Below are positions 26,898 to 38,909 of a stretch of 64,000 bases of DNA, one piece after another. Under the pieces are notes generated by a model. That model did not search any database. It had not been told where the DNA came from and saw nothing but the letters and a program-made list of their open reading frames with translations. Location: positions 1,321,897 to 1,385,896 of the forward strand of contig MU004184.1 in assembly GCA_010093605.1 (NCBI GenBank), in the 5' to 3' direction. Position 1 is the stretch's first letter, and every line of letters begins with the position of its first letter. Both the position numbers and the translations under genes were made by a program. This DNA is from Lophium mytilinum. Lineage: Eukaryota; Ascomycota; Dothideomycetes; Mytilinidiales; Mytilinidiaceae.

Positions 26898-29843
26898 ATG
26901 GCTGAAGCTTACGAGCTCCGTCGCGGGAAGTACGCGAAACTCGATACTCCAGAGTCAGACTCCGGATCCCCCCTACGCCGCTCTCTAGACGACGCATATC
27001 GCACCTCATCCGACGAGGAAGACCTTGACGAATTCGACCCCCTCAACTACGATGCCGGCACCCTGAAACGGAAGAAGACGCGTCGCCCGCGAGGAGAGTC
27101 GCTAAGGGGCCAAGAGACTATACCCTCAGAGAAGGCCGGGACACGAAGGAGATGGTACTGTGTGAGCCGCATGTGCGTCGGCCTTACCCTACTGTTCGTT
27201 GCTACCGTCGTGCTCCTGCTGAGCGTAGGCGGGATCTGGGCTTGGAAATCGGTCCCGGAAGATGGGCAGAGTCCGCCGTGGTACCCGTCGCCGAAGGGTG
27301 GCACGGATGAGAAATGGAGGGACAGTTACAAGAAGGCAGCAGATCTGGTCCGGCAGATGACGCTCGTGGAAAAAGTCAATGTCACAACTGGCGTTGGGTG
27401 GGAGATGGAGATGTGTGTGGGCAATACTGGAGCGGTCACCAGGCTCGGATTCCCAAGCCTGTGTCTTCAGGATGGCCCGATTGGCATACGATTCGCAGAC
27501 AATATCACGGCATTCCCAGGTGGTATCACGATTGGAGCTACGTGGAACAAGGACCTGATATACAAGCGAGGGCGGGCACAGGCTGTGGAGGCAAGGTTGA
27601 AAGGCATCAATGTCCTTTTAGGCCCTACAATGGGGCCATTGGGTCGAATGCCTGCTGGGGGTAGGAATTGGGAGGGCTTTGGAGCGGACCCTGTACTACA
27701 GGGTATTGCAGCGGCCCAGACGATCAAGGGTATCCAGGATGAGGGCATTGTTGCCACTGCGAAGCATTTCATCGGCAATGAACAAGAACATTTCCGACAA
27801 AGCTGGGAGTGGGGTACTCCGAATGCCATTTCCAGCAACATTGACGACCGCACTCTTCACGAACTGTACGCATGGCCTTTCGCGGAGAGCATCAAAGCGG
27901 GTGTTGGTAGCGTCATGTGCTCTTACAACCAAGTCAACAACTCATACGCTTGCGGTAACAGCAAGCTAATGAACGGTATCTTGAAAGATGAGCTAGGGTT
28001 CCAAGGATTTGTACAGTCCGATTGGCTAGCTCAGAGGAGTGGAGTGGCAAGCGCTTTGGCAGGGCTAGACATGTCCATGCCTGGTGATGGGCTTCGATGG
28101 GCTGATGGAAAGGCACTTTGGGGTCATCAACTTACAAAAGCGGTCCTGAACAGCTCTGTACCCATGGACCGCCTCGACGATATGGTCACTCGAATTGTTG
28201 CCGCTTGGTATCAAGTTGGACAAGACGATAAGAAGAAATGGCCTGCGCCTCCAGAAGGCGGTCCCAATTTCTCTTCCTGGACCGGCGAGAAGATTGGGTT
28301 GTTGCATCCTGGTAGTGACGACAAGACTACCGGAGTCGTAAACAAATTCGTTGACGCACAGGGCAAAGGCGAGGATTCACACGGCAAGCTCGCGCGTAGA
28401 GTCGCGGCAGAAGGGACTGTGTTGGTAAAGAACGACGGTGATATCTTACCACTGAGTCGCAAAGGTTGGAAGGACGCAAAAGAAGGCCAGGCGAAGTACC
28501 GAGTAGGTATCTTTGGCGAGGATTCAAGATTGAATGAGAACGGGCCAAACAACTGTCCAGATCGTGGCTGCAACGTGGGAACGCTTGCTCAAGGATGGGG
28601 CTCTGGGTCTGTCGATTTCCCATACCTCGTCAGTCCGCTCCAAGCCATCTACGAAGCCTTCGAGGGGGTTGCTAAGGTTACGGACTGGGCCGCGAACAAA
28701 ATACCCAAGGAAAAAGAAGATCTGCTTCATGACCAAGACCTGTGCCTCGTGTTCGCAAACTCAGATTCTGGCGAAGGCTATATGCAAGATGCTGGGATTC
28801 GAGGTGACCGGAATGATCTCAACCTTCAGAAGAATGGAAATCTCCTGATCAAGAAGGTTGCTGAAGAGTGTGGGAATGGTAATGGCAGCACGGTGGTCGT
28901 TATCCATGCTGTTGGACCGGTAAATGTGGAATTCTTCGTCGACCTGCCTGGCGTCAAAGCCGTTCTGTTAGCTCATCTTCCTGGTCAAGAGAGCGGCAAC
29001 GCCCTTGTAGACGTCCTTTTCGGCGACATAAATCCAAGTGGCCGACTGCCGTACACTATCGCCAAGAAAGATGAAGATTATGGTCCGGGCTCCAAGATCC
29101 TATACTATCCGAACCAAATCGTCCCGCAACAGAACTTCTCGGAAGGCCTGTACATTGACTATCGTTATTTCGACAAGAAGGGCATTGAACCGCGATACGA
29201 GTTCGGATTCGGGCTAAGTTATACGACGTTCCATCTGTCCTCGTTGCTCATCAGTCCAAAGTCTTTCAAGAAGACACTATTACCTGCTCCTCGTCCGAAC
29301 GGTATCGAGCCTCCACAATTCGACACAAAGGTTCCAGACCCGAGCACCGCCCTTGCACCAGAGGGATTTCAGAAGCTGTCTAAATATATATATCCATACA
29401 TTTCCTCCGTCAAAGACATCAAAGTAGGGAAATACCCCTATCCACCCACCTACAACACTCCGCCGGAGCTCTCTCCCGCAGGAGGTGCTGAGGGCGGAAA
29501 TCCCGATCTCTACACCGTCGTTGCCGAGGTATCTGCCAGCCTCACCAACACGGGTAAAGTAGATGGCGATGCCGTTGTACAGTTGTACATCTCCTATCCA
29601 GAGAACTATGTCGATGAGGAGACCGGTGAGCCGGTGGATTTCCCTGTGAAGGTGCTGAGAGGGTTCGAAAAATTACACGTGGAAGGTGGTGATAAACGTG
29701 CGGAGGTCAAGTTTGTGCTAACGCGGAAGGACGTCAGTTACTGGTGCACTAGGCGGGGTAATTGGGTCATGCCGACCAAAGGATCGTTCAAGATCAGCGT
29801 AGGGTTCTCGAGTCGAGACCTGCCTCTAGTCGGAACGTTTTAG
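26898..29843 (+). CDS. bglE: GH3 beta-glucosidase, type II membrane protein (981 aa)
   Basis: A single exon. The ~85-residue cytosolic head is rich in charged residues (SDEEDLDEFDPLNYDA). A signal-anchor (VGLTLLFVATVVLLLSVGGI, about residues 92-112) follows, so the catalytic part faces outward. The GH3 N-terminal domain holds LQDGPIGIR, KHFIGNEQEHFR and the nucleophile Asp in FVQSDWLAQRSG (about residue 374). The GH3 C-terminal and fibronectin-III-like domains follow (EFGFGLSYTTF; PVKVLRGFEKL). It should hydrolyse terminal beta-glucosides. Membrane-anchored GH3 enzymes of this length match Aspergillus bglE-type proteins; the symbol rests on that likeness. No intron in 2.9 kb is notable here. 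Confidence 0.9.
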   Translation: MAEAYELRRGKYAKLDTPESDSGSPLRRSLDDAYRTSSDEEDLDEFDPLNYDAGTLKRKKTRRPRGESLRGQETIPSEKAGTRRRWYCVSRMCVGLTLLFVATVVLLLSVGGIWAWKSVPEDGQSPPWYPSPKGGTDEKWRDSYKKAADLVRQMTLVEKVNVTTGVGWEMEMCVGNTGAVTRLGFPSLCLQDGPIGIRFADNITAFPGGITIGATWNKDLIYKRGRAQAVEARLKGINVLLGPTMGPLGRMPAGGRNWEGFGADPVLQGIAAAQTIKGIQDEGIVATAKHFIGNEQEHFRQSWEWGTPNAISSNIDDRTLHELYAWPFAESIKAGVGSVMCSYNQVNNSYACGNSKLMNGILKDELGFQGFVQSDWLAQRSGVASALAGLDMSMPGDGLRWADGKALWGHQLTKAVLNSSVPMDRLDDMVTRIVAAWYQVGQDDKKKWPAPPEGGPNFSSWTGEKIGLLHPGSDDKTTGVVNKFVDAQGKGEDSHGKLARRVAAEGTVLVKNDGDILPLSRKGWKDAKEGQAKYRVGIFGEDSRLNENGPNNCPDRGCNVGTLAQGWGSGSVDFPYLVSPLQAIYEAFEGVAKVTDWAANKIPKEKEDLLHDQDLCLVFANSDSGEGYMQDAGIRGDRNDLNLQKNGNLLIKKVAEECGNGNGSTVVVIHAVGPVNVEFFVDLPGVKAVLLAHLPGQESGNALVDVLFGDINPSGRLPYTIAKKDEDYGPGSKILYYPNQIVPQQNFSEGLYIDYRYFDKKGIEPRYEFGFGLSYTTFHLSSLLISPKSFKKTLLPAPRPNGIEPPQFDTKVPDPSTALAPEGFQKLSKYIYPYISSVKDIKVGKYPYPPTYNTPPELSPAGGAEGGNPDLYTVVAEVSASLTNTGKVDGDAVVQLYISYPENYVDEETGEPVDFPVKVLRGFEKLHVEGGDKRAEVKFVLTRKDVSYWCTRRGNWVMPTKGSFKISVGFSSRDLPLVGTF

Positions 29844-30141
29844 AGGGTGGCGGCGGCGTTAGGAGTTATGCTTGGATGGATTGCGGATTGCATTTATATA
29901 TCTTATTGTCAGTATTATAGTAAAGGATGTAGAGGTCATGAGCATTTTGTACGTATCAGATACTGTCTTAAAAAGCTGGAAATCTGGGTTTCTTCTACTC
30001 GCCATGAATCTCGGTTGCTTTCAAGTGTATCCCCTCTCGAGTTTCATTGATTGATACTAAAGGTAATGAGCTGGTTAGTTGAGTGCAGCTCAAATCGTGG
30101 CTCATCTGGGGCACGCAGTAACCGGAAAGGCAAGCTCAAGA

Positions 30142-31397
30142 CTAATCCTCCCGTCCAAGCTTCATCCACCGGAACTTAGTTATATTCTCCACTCTCACAT
30201 CCTCCAACACGAACAGTTGAACCCAAGCCTCAAACTTCGGCACAAGCGGCTTCTCAAGCCCCTTTGGCCCACAAACTTGGAAAAGATCGACATCGAAGAG
30301 TTTGTTGTACAATCTGTTACGCTTGAAGTCGAAGGGGCCCTGGTGACGTGTTAATGCTCTTTGCAAAGACCGCTCGAATGGATAATAGATCTAAGACGTA
30401 CCTTTCCCCTAGCGAGCTTCTCGAAGTCCTTCGTAAAAGCCTCCGCCTCCTCCCACGACCGAACCCGCGTCCCGTCCTTCGCAGTCCATTCATCTAGCCG
30501 GTACCCATGCTCCCCCCAAGCCTGCCAAACCACGAAGCCTTCCGGGCCAAACCCGACAACGAATGTGTGAGCGAAGGAGAACCAGGGCTCGGACTTCCCG
30601 CGCGCAGCTAGCTCGAATATATGGACGTCGGTGAGCGACACGGCTACGATAGTTGTCTTTCCTTCTTTCATTGCAGCTTCTTTGGCTTTCGCATATGCGC
30701 CACGGAACGACTCAGAGGGCGTCGTGCGGATCTGATCGAGGGTCGGCATCCCTCCGCGGATTTTGGAGCGGAATTTCAGTGCAGCTTGCATCTTGTCCTG
30801 TGGAGCTGCAAGGCAAAGTAATAAAGACGTAGTGAGCTTGCAAGACTTCCAGAGAATTGGGTCGAATTGGGACTTTAGGGTTTGGTAGTCCTTGATGTCG
30901 GCTTGAACGTCTAGAATTTCGTCGTCGATGGCGGCGGAGATCCGGTGCCACACGAACATGGCGATGGAGAGGTCTTTGCTGAGGAGTGCTTCTACATGCG
31001 CTTTGAGAGCTGCGATAGGCGTCATGGTGGTTTCCGGAAATTTGAGAGCTGAAACCGTTTCCTTCAGCTTGGCTTCTTCATCCGTGGTGGCAGTTTGGTC
31101 AATCGTTGGTGCTTCTTCATCTTCCTCGAGGCCAAGGGCGTTATTCATGGTGAGAGACTCCATCAGAGCGCCTAGGGAGCCAGAAGTTTGTGCAGAAGCT
31201 GGCCCGGGTCGCGTTCGTGGCTCGATCCTGTTGACGAATTCGGGAGGAATGGAATAATCTCCACTCGTCATGCGCATTATGTTCACTGCGAATGGGAGAG
31301 TATCGATCCACTGCGCTTGAGCCTCTTCCGTAAGGAAGGCTCGGAAGGACTCTGGCATGGGCTGGCGCGGCAGAGAAGACTTATCTGCGCCGGTCAT
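30142..31397 (-). CDS. Conserved fungal protein of unknown function (397 aa)
   Basis: Exons 31397-30402 and 30339-30142, joined in frame by a 62-bp intron. There is no signal peptide or membrane segment, so it should be soluble. The middle is helical with an acidic linker (LGLEEDEEAPTIDQ). The C-terminal half has a beta/alpha look with many aromatic residues (SEPWFSFAHTFVVGFGPEGF, VVWQAWGEHGYRLDEW), and the end is GPFDFKRNRLYNKLFDVDLF. I do not recognise catalytic residues. The regular exon structure and even composition argue for a real gene. It is convergent with the GH3 gene. Confidence 0.7.
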
Positions 31398-32531
31398 GAT
31401 GGTAGAGGTTGACTGTCACTAGTGCCTTGGAGCAAAAGATGTCAAACTGAAGCTTGGTGGGTAAATGAAACTTGATGTGAGAAGCTTGAGGTTTTGTTGA
31501 AAGGTGATACAGCCTGTTGACGCATGCTGTGGTTAGCGTGCATGTGGCTGCGAAGGTAAGTTACGGTACTGGACGTCGATGAGAGAGAATCTATTGGCCG
31601 AAATAGCTTCTGCAGGGTTATAAAGCCTTTTGTTACGCAGTATTTACGTGGTAAACTAACCATAGGATGCGTCAAGGGGCTGCACATCATATTCAATACT
31701 CGTCATTCTTCGTTACTCTTTCACCGTACCCTCCAGTTTGCTACCTTCTATGTTAACGTACCAAGAAGTTACACTTTCACATAGCCCTCCAGACCGAAGA
31801 ACGCTGTTTCTCACCAATAGTAGCTGCAGAACACCCGTGTGTTACGCGGAAAGCCACTCACCGACTATAATCTAGGCCTTCATCCTCTTACCGCCTCGTC
31901 AACTTTTCCTGCTTCGAGCTGCCTACGAGAACGGAGATGTGGCACGACATGGGAAACGTTTGCTATCGTTCAGTTAGACGGCATAAAGCTTTGGTAGGAA
32001 CGCAGCTTTCCGCAGATAGCTCCGCAGCCTCGTGAAACAAGGAATGCTCTGACTTGATAGTATCACATCTATCAGCTATTAGCTAAGGTGGCTAGTTATC
32101 TCACCAAATGTACAAAATGATAACGGACTATAACATCCGAACTTGCTCAAATCGTGTTGAGGCACTGATGATGAGCATGATAGTCTTGCTATTCAATAAA
32201 TCACTTAGATTGATTATTGACTTCAATTCGACGGCGCCAGATCAAGGTCCTAGGTCAATTACTATCCCACGCCTCGCAATGCTACGCTAATGCCAACGCC
32301 AGATTACCCTCTTACTCCAACTCGAGCTATCGTACACGTGACACGTTTTGCAGCCCTGTCGGGCCACGGTCCGAATTTATCTCTCGAAGTGTAACCATCT
32401 GAATCATACCTTCCATAATCTCATCGTGCGATACTGCCAAGAACACCTAATCCCATACCCTGGAAAGTACACTGACCTCTTCCGAACCCCGTCCTGAACG
32501 CCAAAAGAAATTGTGTGACCAGGTCCAAGCC
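31398..32531. other. Intergenic between the unknown soluble protein and the GPI-type repeat protein
   Basis: About 1.1 kb, with only short frames. The part near 31,398-31,700 should be the upstream gene's promoter, and 32,400-32,531 the 3' UTR of the GPI-type protein. I see no repeat or RNA gene. Confidence 0.4.
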
Positions 32532-35444
32532 TCACAGCAACACCAGGGCCCACCCGGCAGCCCCCATCAGCACCGCCTCCACCATCGCCTCGAATCCGAA
32601 CGCCCTACTAGCAGGCGCCTGACTAGGCTTCGACGAAATCCCAATCCCACTCGCAATGAAATTTCCTGGAGCTCGAAGGCTCGAGGTAGACGAGCTGCTC
32701 TGGCTACTACTCTTGCTTGATCTGCTACCGCTGCTTGTGCTGGTTTTGATGCTGCCGGACCTCGAGCCTGTACTGGATACTTTCGAGTCCGCGGTGGTAG
32801 TCGCACTCACACTCGCGGGCGCAATGGTACTGGTATGGCCATTTATCACAAGATTACTGGCGCCTGCTGGCAGAGTGTATGTCGTTCCTGATACCGTGAC
32901 GGCCGGACCTCCCGGGATGAGCGTCGTACCAGGGCCCAGGACGTACTGCGTCGTGCCGTCCACTACTGTGGCCGAAACGATCTGACCATTTAGAGTCAGC
33001 AACGGCGCTGCGGTGATAATGGCGTTGTTGAGCGTGGATGTAACGCCGTTGATCACTACAACGCCAGGCGTGGCGCCTGCGGGGAGGCTGAAGGTGGTTC
33101 CAGAGACGGTGAGCACCCCTCCCGGTGTTAGTGTTTGGCCAGGAGCAAGAACAAACTGGGTGGTGCCGTCTACTACAGTCGCAGAAACGGTGTGCCCATC
33201 CACAACGAGTACTGGTGGCGCAGTGATTAACGGGGTTCCGTTCAGAGTTTGAGTGACACCATTAACGACTGCTACCGTGCCCGAGGGTCCCAGGCTAAAC
33301 GTAGTGCCATCGATTGTTAGAATTGGGCCACCGGGTTTGAGCGTATGCATGCCTATCACGAACTCGCCGCTCGGATTTGCCGTGACGACAGTGCCACCAA
33401 TCGTGAGTGCTGGGTGAGGGGTGTTTAGGGTTTGTGTAACGCCATTGACGACAGCCACAGTACCGGATGGCCCAAGGCTGAAAGTGGTGCCGTCTACTGT
33501 CAGAACTGGGCCACCTGGCTGGAGGGTTTGTGTGCCTAATATGAACTGTCCACTAGGGTTTGCTGTGATGACTGTGCCGCCCACAGTGAGTACTGGCGGA
33601 GACGTCGGGTTTGCAGGATTGACTGCGATAGTGCTACCCCCAACCACCACACTAGAGCCTCCAGGAGGAACGGAGACGATGACACCGTTCAGAGTCGTGA
33701 CTTGGCCTGGGGTGAGCGTTTGACCCCCGACAACCACGCCTCCGCCAGATATCGGGACAATTGCAACAGGAACCACAGTATTTCCAACTGCTACGGATTG
33801 AGGAGGGCTGTTGACGGGAGGCGTGATGAGTGGACGATTCACTCCTTCAGTATGACCAGGCGGTGGATTTCCTTGAGTTTTGGGTGGCGGATTATTGAAG
33901 ATGGACGGATTGTTGTGAATGATCGATGCAATTATATCCCCAATGCCTGGAGTGCTTGCGGGCTTATGATTGCCTGGATTAACTGATACATGATTCTCGA
34001 ACGAGACGACAGGTCCGGAAATTTTAGGGTCTCCCGAAGGTTTCAGTACTGGAGGGGCTAGCGCAGGGCCAGTCTCCTCGTTTGGTTTGGATCTGATATT
34101 AGAAGCACTTATGTGAATGACAGAAGGCGCTGTGACGAACGTAGGTGTTACAAGAGTCTTTGTGGACGTTGGGGAAGGCTCGCCGATGGTGAGAAATGCG
34201 TTGGTATTAGTTGAATAAAGAGGCGGAAGAGTTGATCCAGGAAGGGGAATTGACGTAATCGTAGTCTCCAGAGTACAAGTGGCTATATCTGAGCCATTGA
34301 ATGCGCTCATGATTGCAGGAACCTGCGCAAGATAGGCAACAAGCGGTGGTGGTAGAGAAACGGGGACACCTTCGTTGGAGACATCTGCGACTGGGTAAAT
34401 GAAAGGCTGTCCTTGTGCTGGCGGGAAGAGATTGAAGGCTTGGATATTCTGTGTACATGTCTCCTCTGGTTCCTCCTCTTTCTTATGCCTTTTCAGAGGG
34501 ATAAACTCGGTCTCGGTCGGCTCCGGCGGAGCTGTTGGTACACCCGCATCAAGTCCTCCCGCAATGTCGTAGTAAGCTATGTACGTACTCGGAGCAGTCC
34601 TAATGATTCATTAGCGAGATGACTTTGCATTGAGGGGAGGGAAGTTCTCACAAGGTCACATCCGGTGCCTCGCTCCAAGTCCAAGTTAGTGTGAGATGAA
34701 CATCAGTCTGATTTGCAGGCAGAGTTGGAGCCGCTCCGGGATCGAAATTGGTGAGTAAAATCGTAGTAACCAGATCGTCAGTCCCTGTGCTCTCAACCGT
34801 CGTGACAGTCCCGGCCAAATACGATCCGACACTGAGGGGAGCATCTGGGTAGGTGAGAGTCAAAAGATAGTCAGCCTGCAGCACACATCCAGTGCAGACC
34901 GGGCTATCAAGAGAGGTGCGAGATATGGTAGATGAGTTTGTTGAGCTCTCTGTCAGCGAGGCCGAGCTGGATGTTATCGCGGAGCTGAATGTTGTCGTGG
35001 AGCTGGATGTTTTCGAGGAGCTAGATGTCGAGGAGCTAGATGTCGAGGAGCTAGATACAGTCGTTGGAAGATCAGAAATAGAGGAGCTTGATGCACTAGA
35101 TGATTCGGATGGACTGGAGGAACCAGATGACGCCGTCGAACTTGAAAGACCAGACGAGCCTGTGGAAAGGGATACGCTAGACTCCAACAGACTTGCTGTC
35201 GAAGCCGATGATATTGAGGTAGAACTGAAGGTAGATGACAGCGAGGTGTATGAAGATGTTGAAAGTATCGAAATTGCACTGCTTGTAGAGTTGGACATCG
35301 AGGCTATCAAAACACGTCAGCTATCAAAGGTTTGTGTTAATCACAGCGAAGGCGCTGCCTACATCTTCGTAGAACCTGTGGTTCAGCTCCGGCAAAAATG
35401 ACCCGTTGTACCACAAAGGCACAGAAAACGAGGGATGTGAGCAT
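32532..35444 (-). CDS. GPI-anchored-type cell-wall repeat protein (933 aa)
   Basis: Exons 35444-35363, 35303-34652 and 34599-32532 keep frame. The first exon supplies a signal peptide (MLTSLVFCAFVVQRVIFAGA); its donor site (GATGTAGGC) is weak, so this start is the least sure part. A long Ser/Thr-rich tract follows, likely O-glycosylated, then a short folded domain (VCTGCVLQADYLLTLTYPD). The second half has four ~65-70-residue beta-type repeats with motifs such as GTTFSLGPSGTVAVVNGVTQ and VSATVVDGTTQFVLAPGQTL. The end is Ser-rich with a hydrophobic tail (AVLMGAAGWALVLL), as for GPI attachment. It is expected in the cell wall, as an adhesin-like or structural protein. Confidence 0.8.
32850..33690 (-). 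repeat. Four diverged ~65-70-aa coding repeats in the wall protein
   Basis: Two closely similar units (both with GTTFSLGPSGTVAVVNGVTQ) are followed by two more diverged ones (VDGTTQFVLAPGQTL and VDGTTQYVLGPGTTL). A partial unit (GGGVVVGGQTLTPGQVTTLN) lies before them. The first pair is nearly identical at protein level, so it is the younger duplication. The repeats look like stacked beta-strands. Confidence 0.75.
34960..35070 (-). repeat. Short tandem repeat coding the Ser/Thr tract
   Basis: A 15-18 bp unit close to GAGCTAGATGTCGAG (plus strand) is repeated in tandem, with three near-perfect copies at about 35,010-35,060. It encodes the SSSSTSSSSTSSSS stretch and its variants in the N-terminal region of the wall protein. 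Such repeats change copy number easily. Confidence 0.6.
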
Positions 35445-36673
35445 CCTGCAGGCGTGTCCACAGGTTATCAGTACACCTTGCCGGCCGAACGAGCTCAAGG
35501 TCTGAAAGACGTTTGTACGGCCAAGTACGCTAGAAACATAGATATGTACAGACAGATCGGCAAGGAGGACATGGGAGGCGCCCATATTTGAACGTTGCAG
35601 CCGCCTTACACGCAGGCGTCAGGGCAGATGCAGGACGACAGGTGGCCGGGCCCATGAATGGCTGAACCCTGCGCAAATCCACCGTAGCCAGCAAGCCAGC
35701 CAAGCGATTGCAAATTGTGCGCCTGTGGCTTGCGAACAGAAGGGGATGCCGACCAGCCAAGCGGTTACATTCGTGGCCGTGCTGGTCGGCTGAGAGCGAG
35801 AGAGCAGAGGTGTTTCATGGGGCTGGTGCTCTGTCAGTGGTACGGAACTTTCCGAGAATCAACGCCCTGGGAATATGTCGATATACTCGTTCCAGTCTCT
35901 TGATCTTGTCATGTGAGTCTGGAGGCACTGATTGGTATTGGGCGAGTGTTGATGGATGCAATTCTAGTCAGTGCAAAGCGGCCAGCATACACAAGCCGTG
36001 CCCAGAAAAATACATCGTGAATTCCAGCTACCAGGAAGAATAATCCGGCCAAACATGTCGCCGATACAGGTAGTCAAGCCGACACAGGGGCACATCTGGT
36101 TACATTCTCGCCCAGACTCACACGGCGTGGTCTCTCGAGAAAAGTTGCTCATGTTCCCCACCATCTCTTGAGGCTACTGCGGCGATGGTGGCCATGCATG
36201 TGGATACGAACAGCATCACACGGCCTGCTCGTTCGGAGAGAAGAGTTGGGAGCGGTGGGGGAAGCTTGGAAAGAGATGGATGTGGTGGTGGCGGAGTTGC
36301 GAAGGAGAAGAGGGAGAGGCGTCGTTGGCCAGACCGCACCGCTAGTTCTAAACTTACTCACGACGTTCCATCACACATGCCTGCACCCGCCTTCAGCCCT
36401 CATCTTCACCCGCTTCAGCTGAAGCACCATGTCGGCTGCCCGACCAGCCACCGGCATCTGCCCTCGAATCACAGCCGGCAGCACCATAAATGTCTGTCAT
36501 TTCTCGGCATGCCGACGGCCTCCCGTCACGCCATGGTGCCCTTCGGGGACGCCCTCCATCCCTCAGCTCTCTCGTCTTGGCGATGCAGAGTAACAATGCT
36601 GCATAACTGACCCAGGAGCCTTGCTCTCGGACCTGTTCTGTGTTTCTCGGCGTCAGATCTTGTTCGCCTGTCA
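35445..36673. other. Intergenic, divergent promoters of wall protein and protease-like gene
   Basis: About 1.2 kb between two divergent surface-protein genes. The open frames in it are short, shared between strands and not protein-like. I see no repeat. Regulatory sequence for both neighbours should lie here. Confidence 0.4.
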
Positions 36674-38651
36674 ATGCTCGTGCTCTTTCACGCTTCCATC
36701 CGTCTTCTTTTGATCCTCGACCATGCTTTCGTGATCCACAAGTCCCTCGTTACTCTTCCGTTACACCGTCTTCATGAGCTTTCTATTCGTCTTTGTTATA
36801 TACCCCTTGCTCTGCTCGACGGCCCTTCGACCATGTCGTTAAGTCTAGCCCCGCGAAAAACTGTCCCCGCGCCCTACGTCGTTCCCCCTTCTCAGTCCTT
36901 CGGTGGCAATGATGGTCCTTGGTCCACCTTTTTCATATCTGTCGGAACACCAGGACAAGACTTGCGTGTGCAAGTGTCTACTCAAAGCGGCGAGACGTGG
37001 GCCGTAGTCCCGGAAGGCTGTTATCCAACGGATGGGCCCGACTGTGCTTCTCTCCGCGGCGCGCAGCCCTTCCAAAGCGCAGAGAGCCCTGGATTCCAAT
37101 CTAACGCGTCAAGTACGTGGGATACAATTGGTGTCTATACCCTCACAACAGAGGAGAAACTCAACTACACTGGCAACGGAATATACGGTTATGACAAAGT
37201 CGCGCTGGGACCCGCTTCCGACAGCGCAACGGCGGCATTAGAACACCAAATCGTTGCTGGAGTAGCGGAGCTAGATTTTTGGATGGGGCATATCGGTTTA
37301 GGAATACAACCGAGCTCATTCTCAAGTCTAAGCAAGCCCGTAGACTCGTTTCTAGTGCAGCTATGGAATCAGACCAAGATTCCGAGTCTCTCGTACGCGT
37401 ATACTGCAGGCGCGAAGTACCGTAAGTCCTCTTAATACCAAATTGAAGTGCTTGGATAGGTTTTGACGGGCACTAGGTCTAAAATCGGTTTTTGGAAGCT
37501 TAATACTCGGCGGGTACGACGAGACCCGCTTTACTCCAAGCAACTTCTCCCTCTCTTTCAGCTCTGACGCGACGAAACTCCTGACCGTCGGGGTTCAATC
37601 TATCATCGGATTAGACACTTTACAGGGGACGCAATCCTTCACATCCTCCGGCCACCTCTCCCTCATAGACTCCACCGTGCCGCACCTCTGGCTCCCCCGC
37701 GACATCTGTGACGGCATCGAGCAAGCATTCGGCTTGGCCTACGATCCAACTACAGACCTCTACCTTGTTAACGAGACCATGCACAATCAACTCCATCACC
37801 TCAACCCCTCCTTGACCTTCAAACTTGGCGACACGATATACGATACTGGCGCCAACGCCACTAATATCGTCCTCCCATACGCCGCCCTCGACCTCCAAGC
37901 CTCCTACCCCTACTATAAAAACGCAACGAACTACTTCCCCATTCGCCGAGCTGCCAACGACTCCCAATATGTCCTCGGCCGCACTTTATTGCAAGAAGCG
38001 TATCTAATCGTCGACCACGAGCGCCAAAACTTCACCATCGCGCCTGCAAGCTTCCCAAATCCCTTACCCGCACCTCAAGTAATCGCTATCACCCCACCTT
38101 CAAATACCCCAACTCCAATTTCAAATCCGTCCGCATCCTCAAAACCTCTTCTCAGCACTAGTGCCATCGCTGGCATCGCAGCCGGCGGCGGCGCTCTCTT
38201 TATCCTCGCCGCTCTATCTCTGTTCTTCTTCCTCCGCCGCCGCCGTCGCAGCGCCCGCGTCGAGCTCGCAAACACCCAGGTTACGCCCTCGGACAAAACT
38301 CAGAACGCCCTCTTCAATGAGCCCAGCGATGCGGCCGAGCTATCAGGCGTGCAAGTGATAGAACTCGGTGCCCCTGCCAACGAGGAGGTATTAGGGATGG
38401 GCGGGCTGGTGCGCGGGCGGAAGAGCGGCTACGGCGGGTACTGGGACAGTGAAGGACGCTTACGGAGTCCGGGTTCGCCTGGGGCGGCGGATAGGTTGCT
38501 CGTGGAGATGGAGACGCCGGCAGTGAGTCCAGGGCATTACAGGCCGAAAGGGCCGGTGCATGAGATGGAAGGGGATTTGTATCCTTTTGTGCCGAGCCGG
38601 AGGGGCAGTCAGGAGGGGAGCGAGGCCAGTACAAGAAGGATGGAGAAGTAG
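36674..38651 (+). CDS. Membrane-anchored aspartic-protease-like protein, first active site lost
   Basis: Exon 1 (to 37421) joins exon 2 (37477-38651) in frame. The fold is that of a pepsin-like (A1) protease: WSTFFISVGTPGQDLRVQV, then the first flap, then FGSLILGGYD and LPYAALDLQ. The usual DTGS of the first lobe is replaced by STQSGETWAV; the second lobe has SLIDSTVPHLWLP, which keeps an Asp. So protease activity is doubtful. A membrane segment (STSAIAGIAAGGGALFILAA) near the C-terminus is followed by Arg-rich and cytosolic residues. The N-terminus is uncertain: the frame can start at 36674 (weakly hydrophobic) or at 36833. A signal-peptide-like frame lies at 36774 in another frame. Confidence 0.75.
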
Positions 38652-38909
38652 TTTCAAGAGGGGACAGTGCTGCGGGATCTTTGATTTACGTTTTATCATG
38701 ACGCATTTGACGGAGTTTAGGGGTTGGAAGCTGGTTAGTTTCAAATGGGCTAGCGCTGTGCTGGGTATAGCGGCAGTCTGGATAGTGAATTGTAATTTAT
38801 GATATGAGGGTGTGTACAATACTTAAATGTCGTAAATTCGAAGGCTTAATCAAATCTCCTCAATATCGGCTCCTTCATACCGGCACTAGTCACATGACCA
38901 TATCGTACA

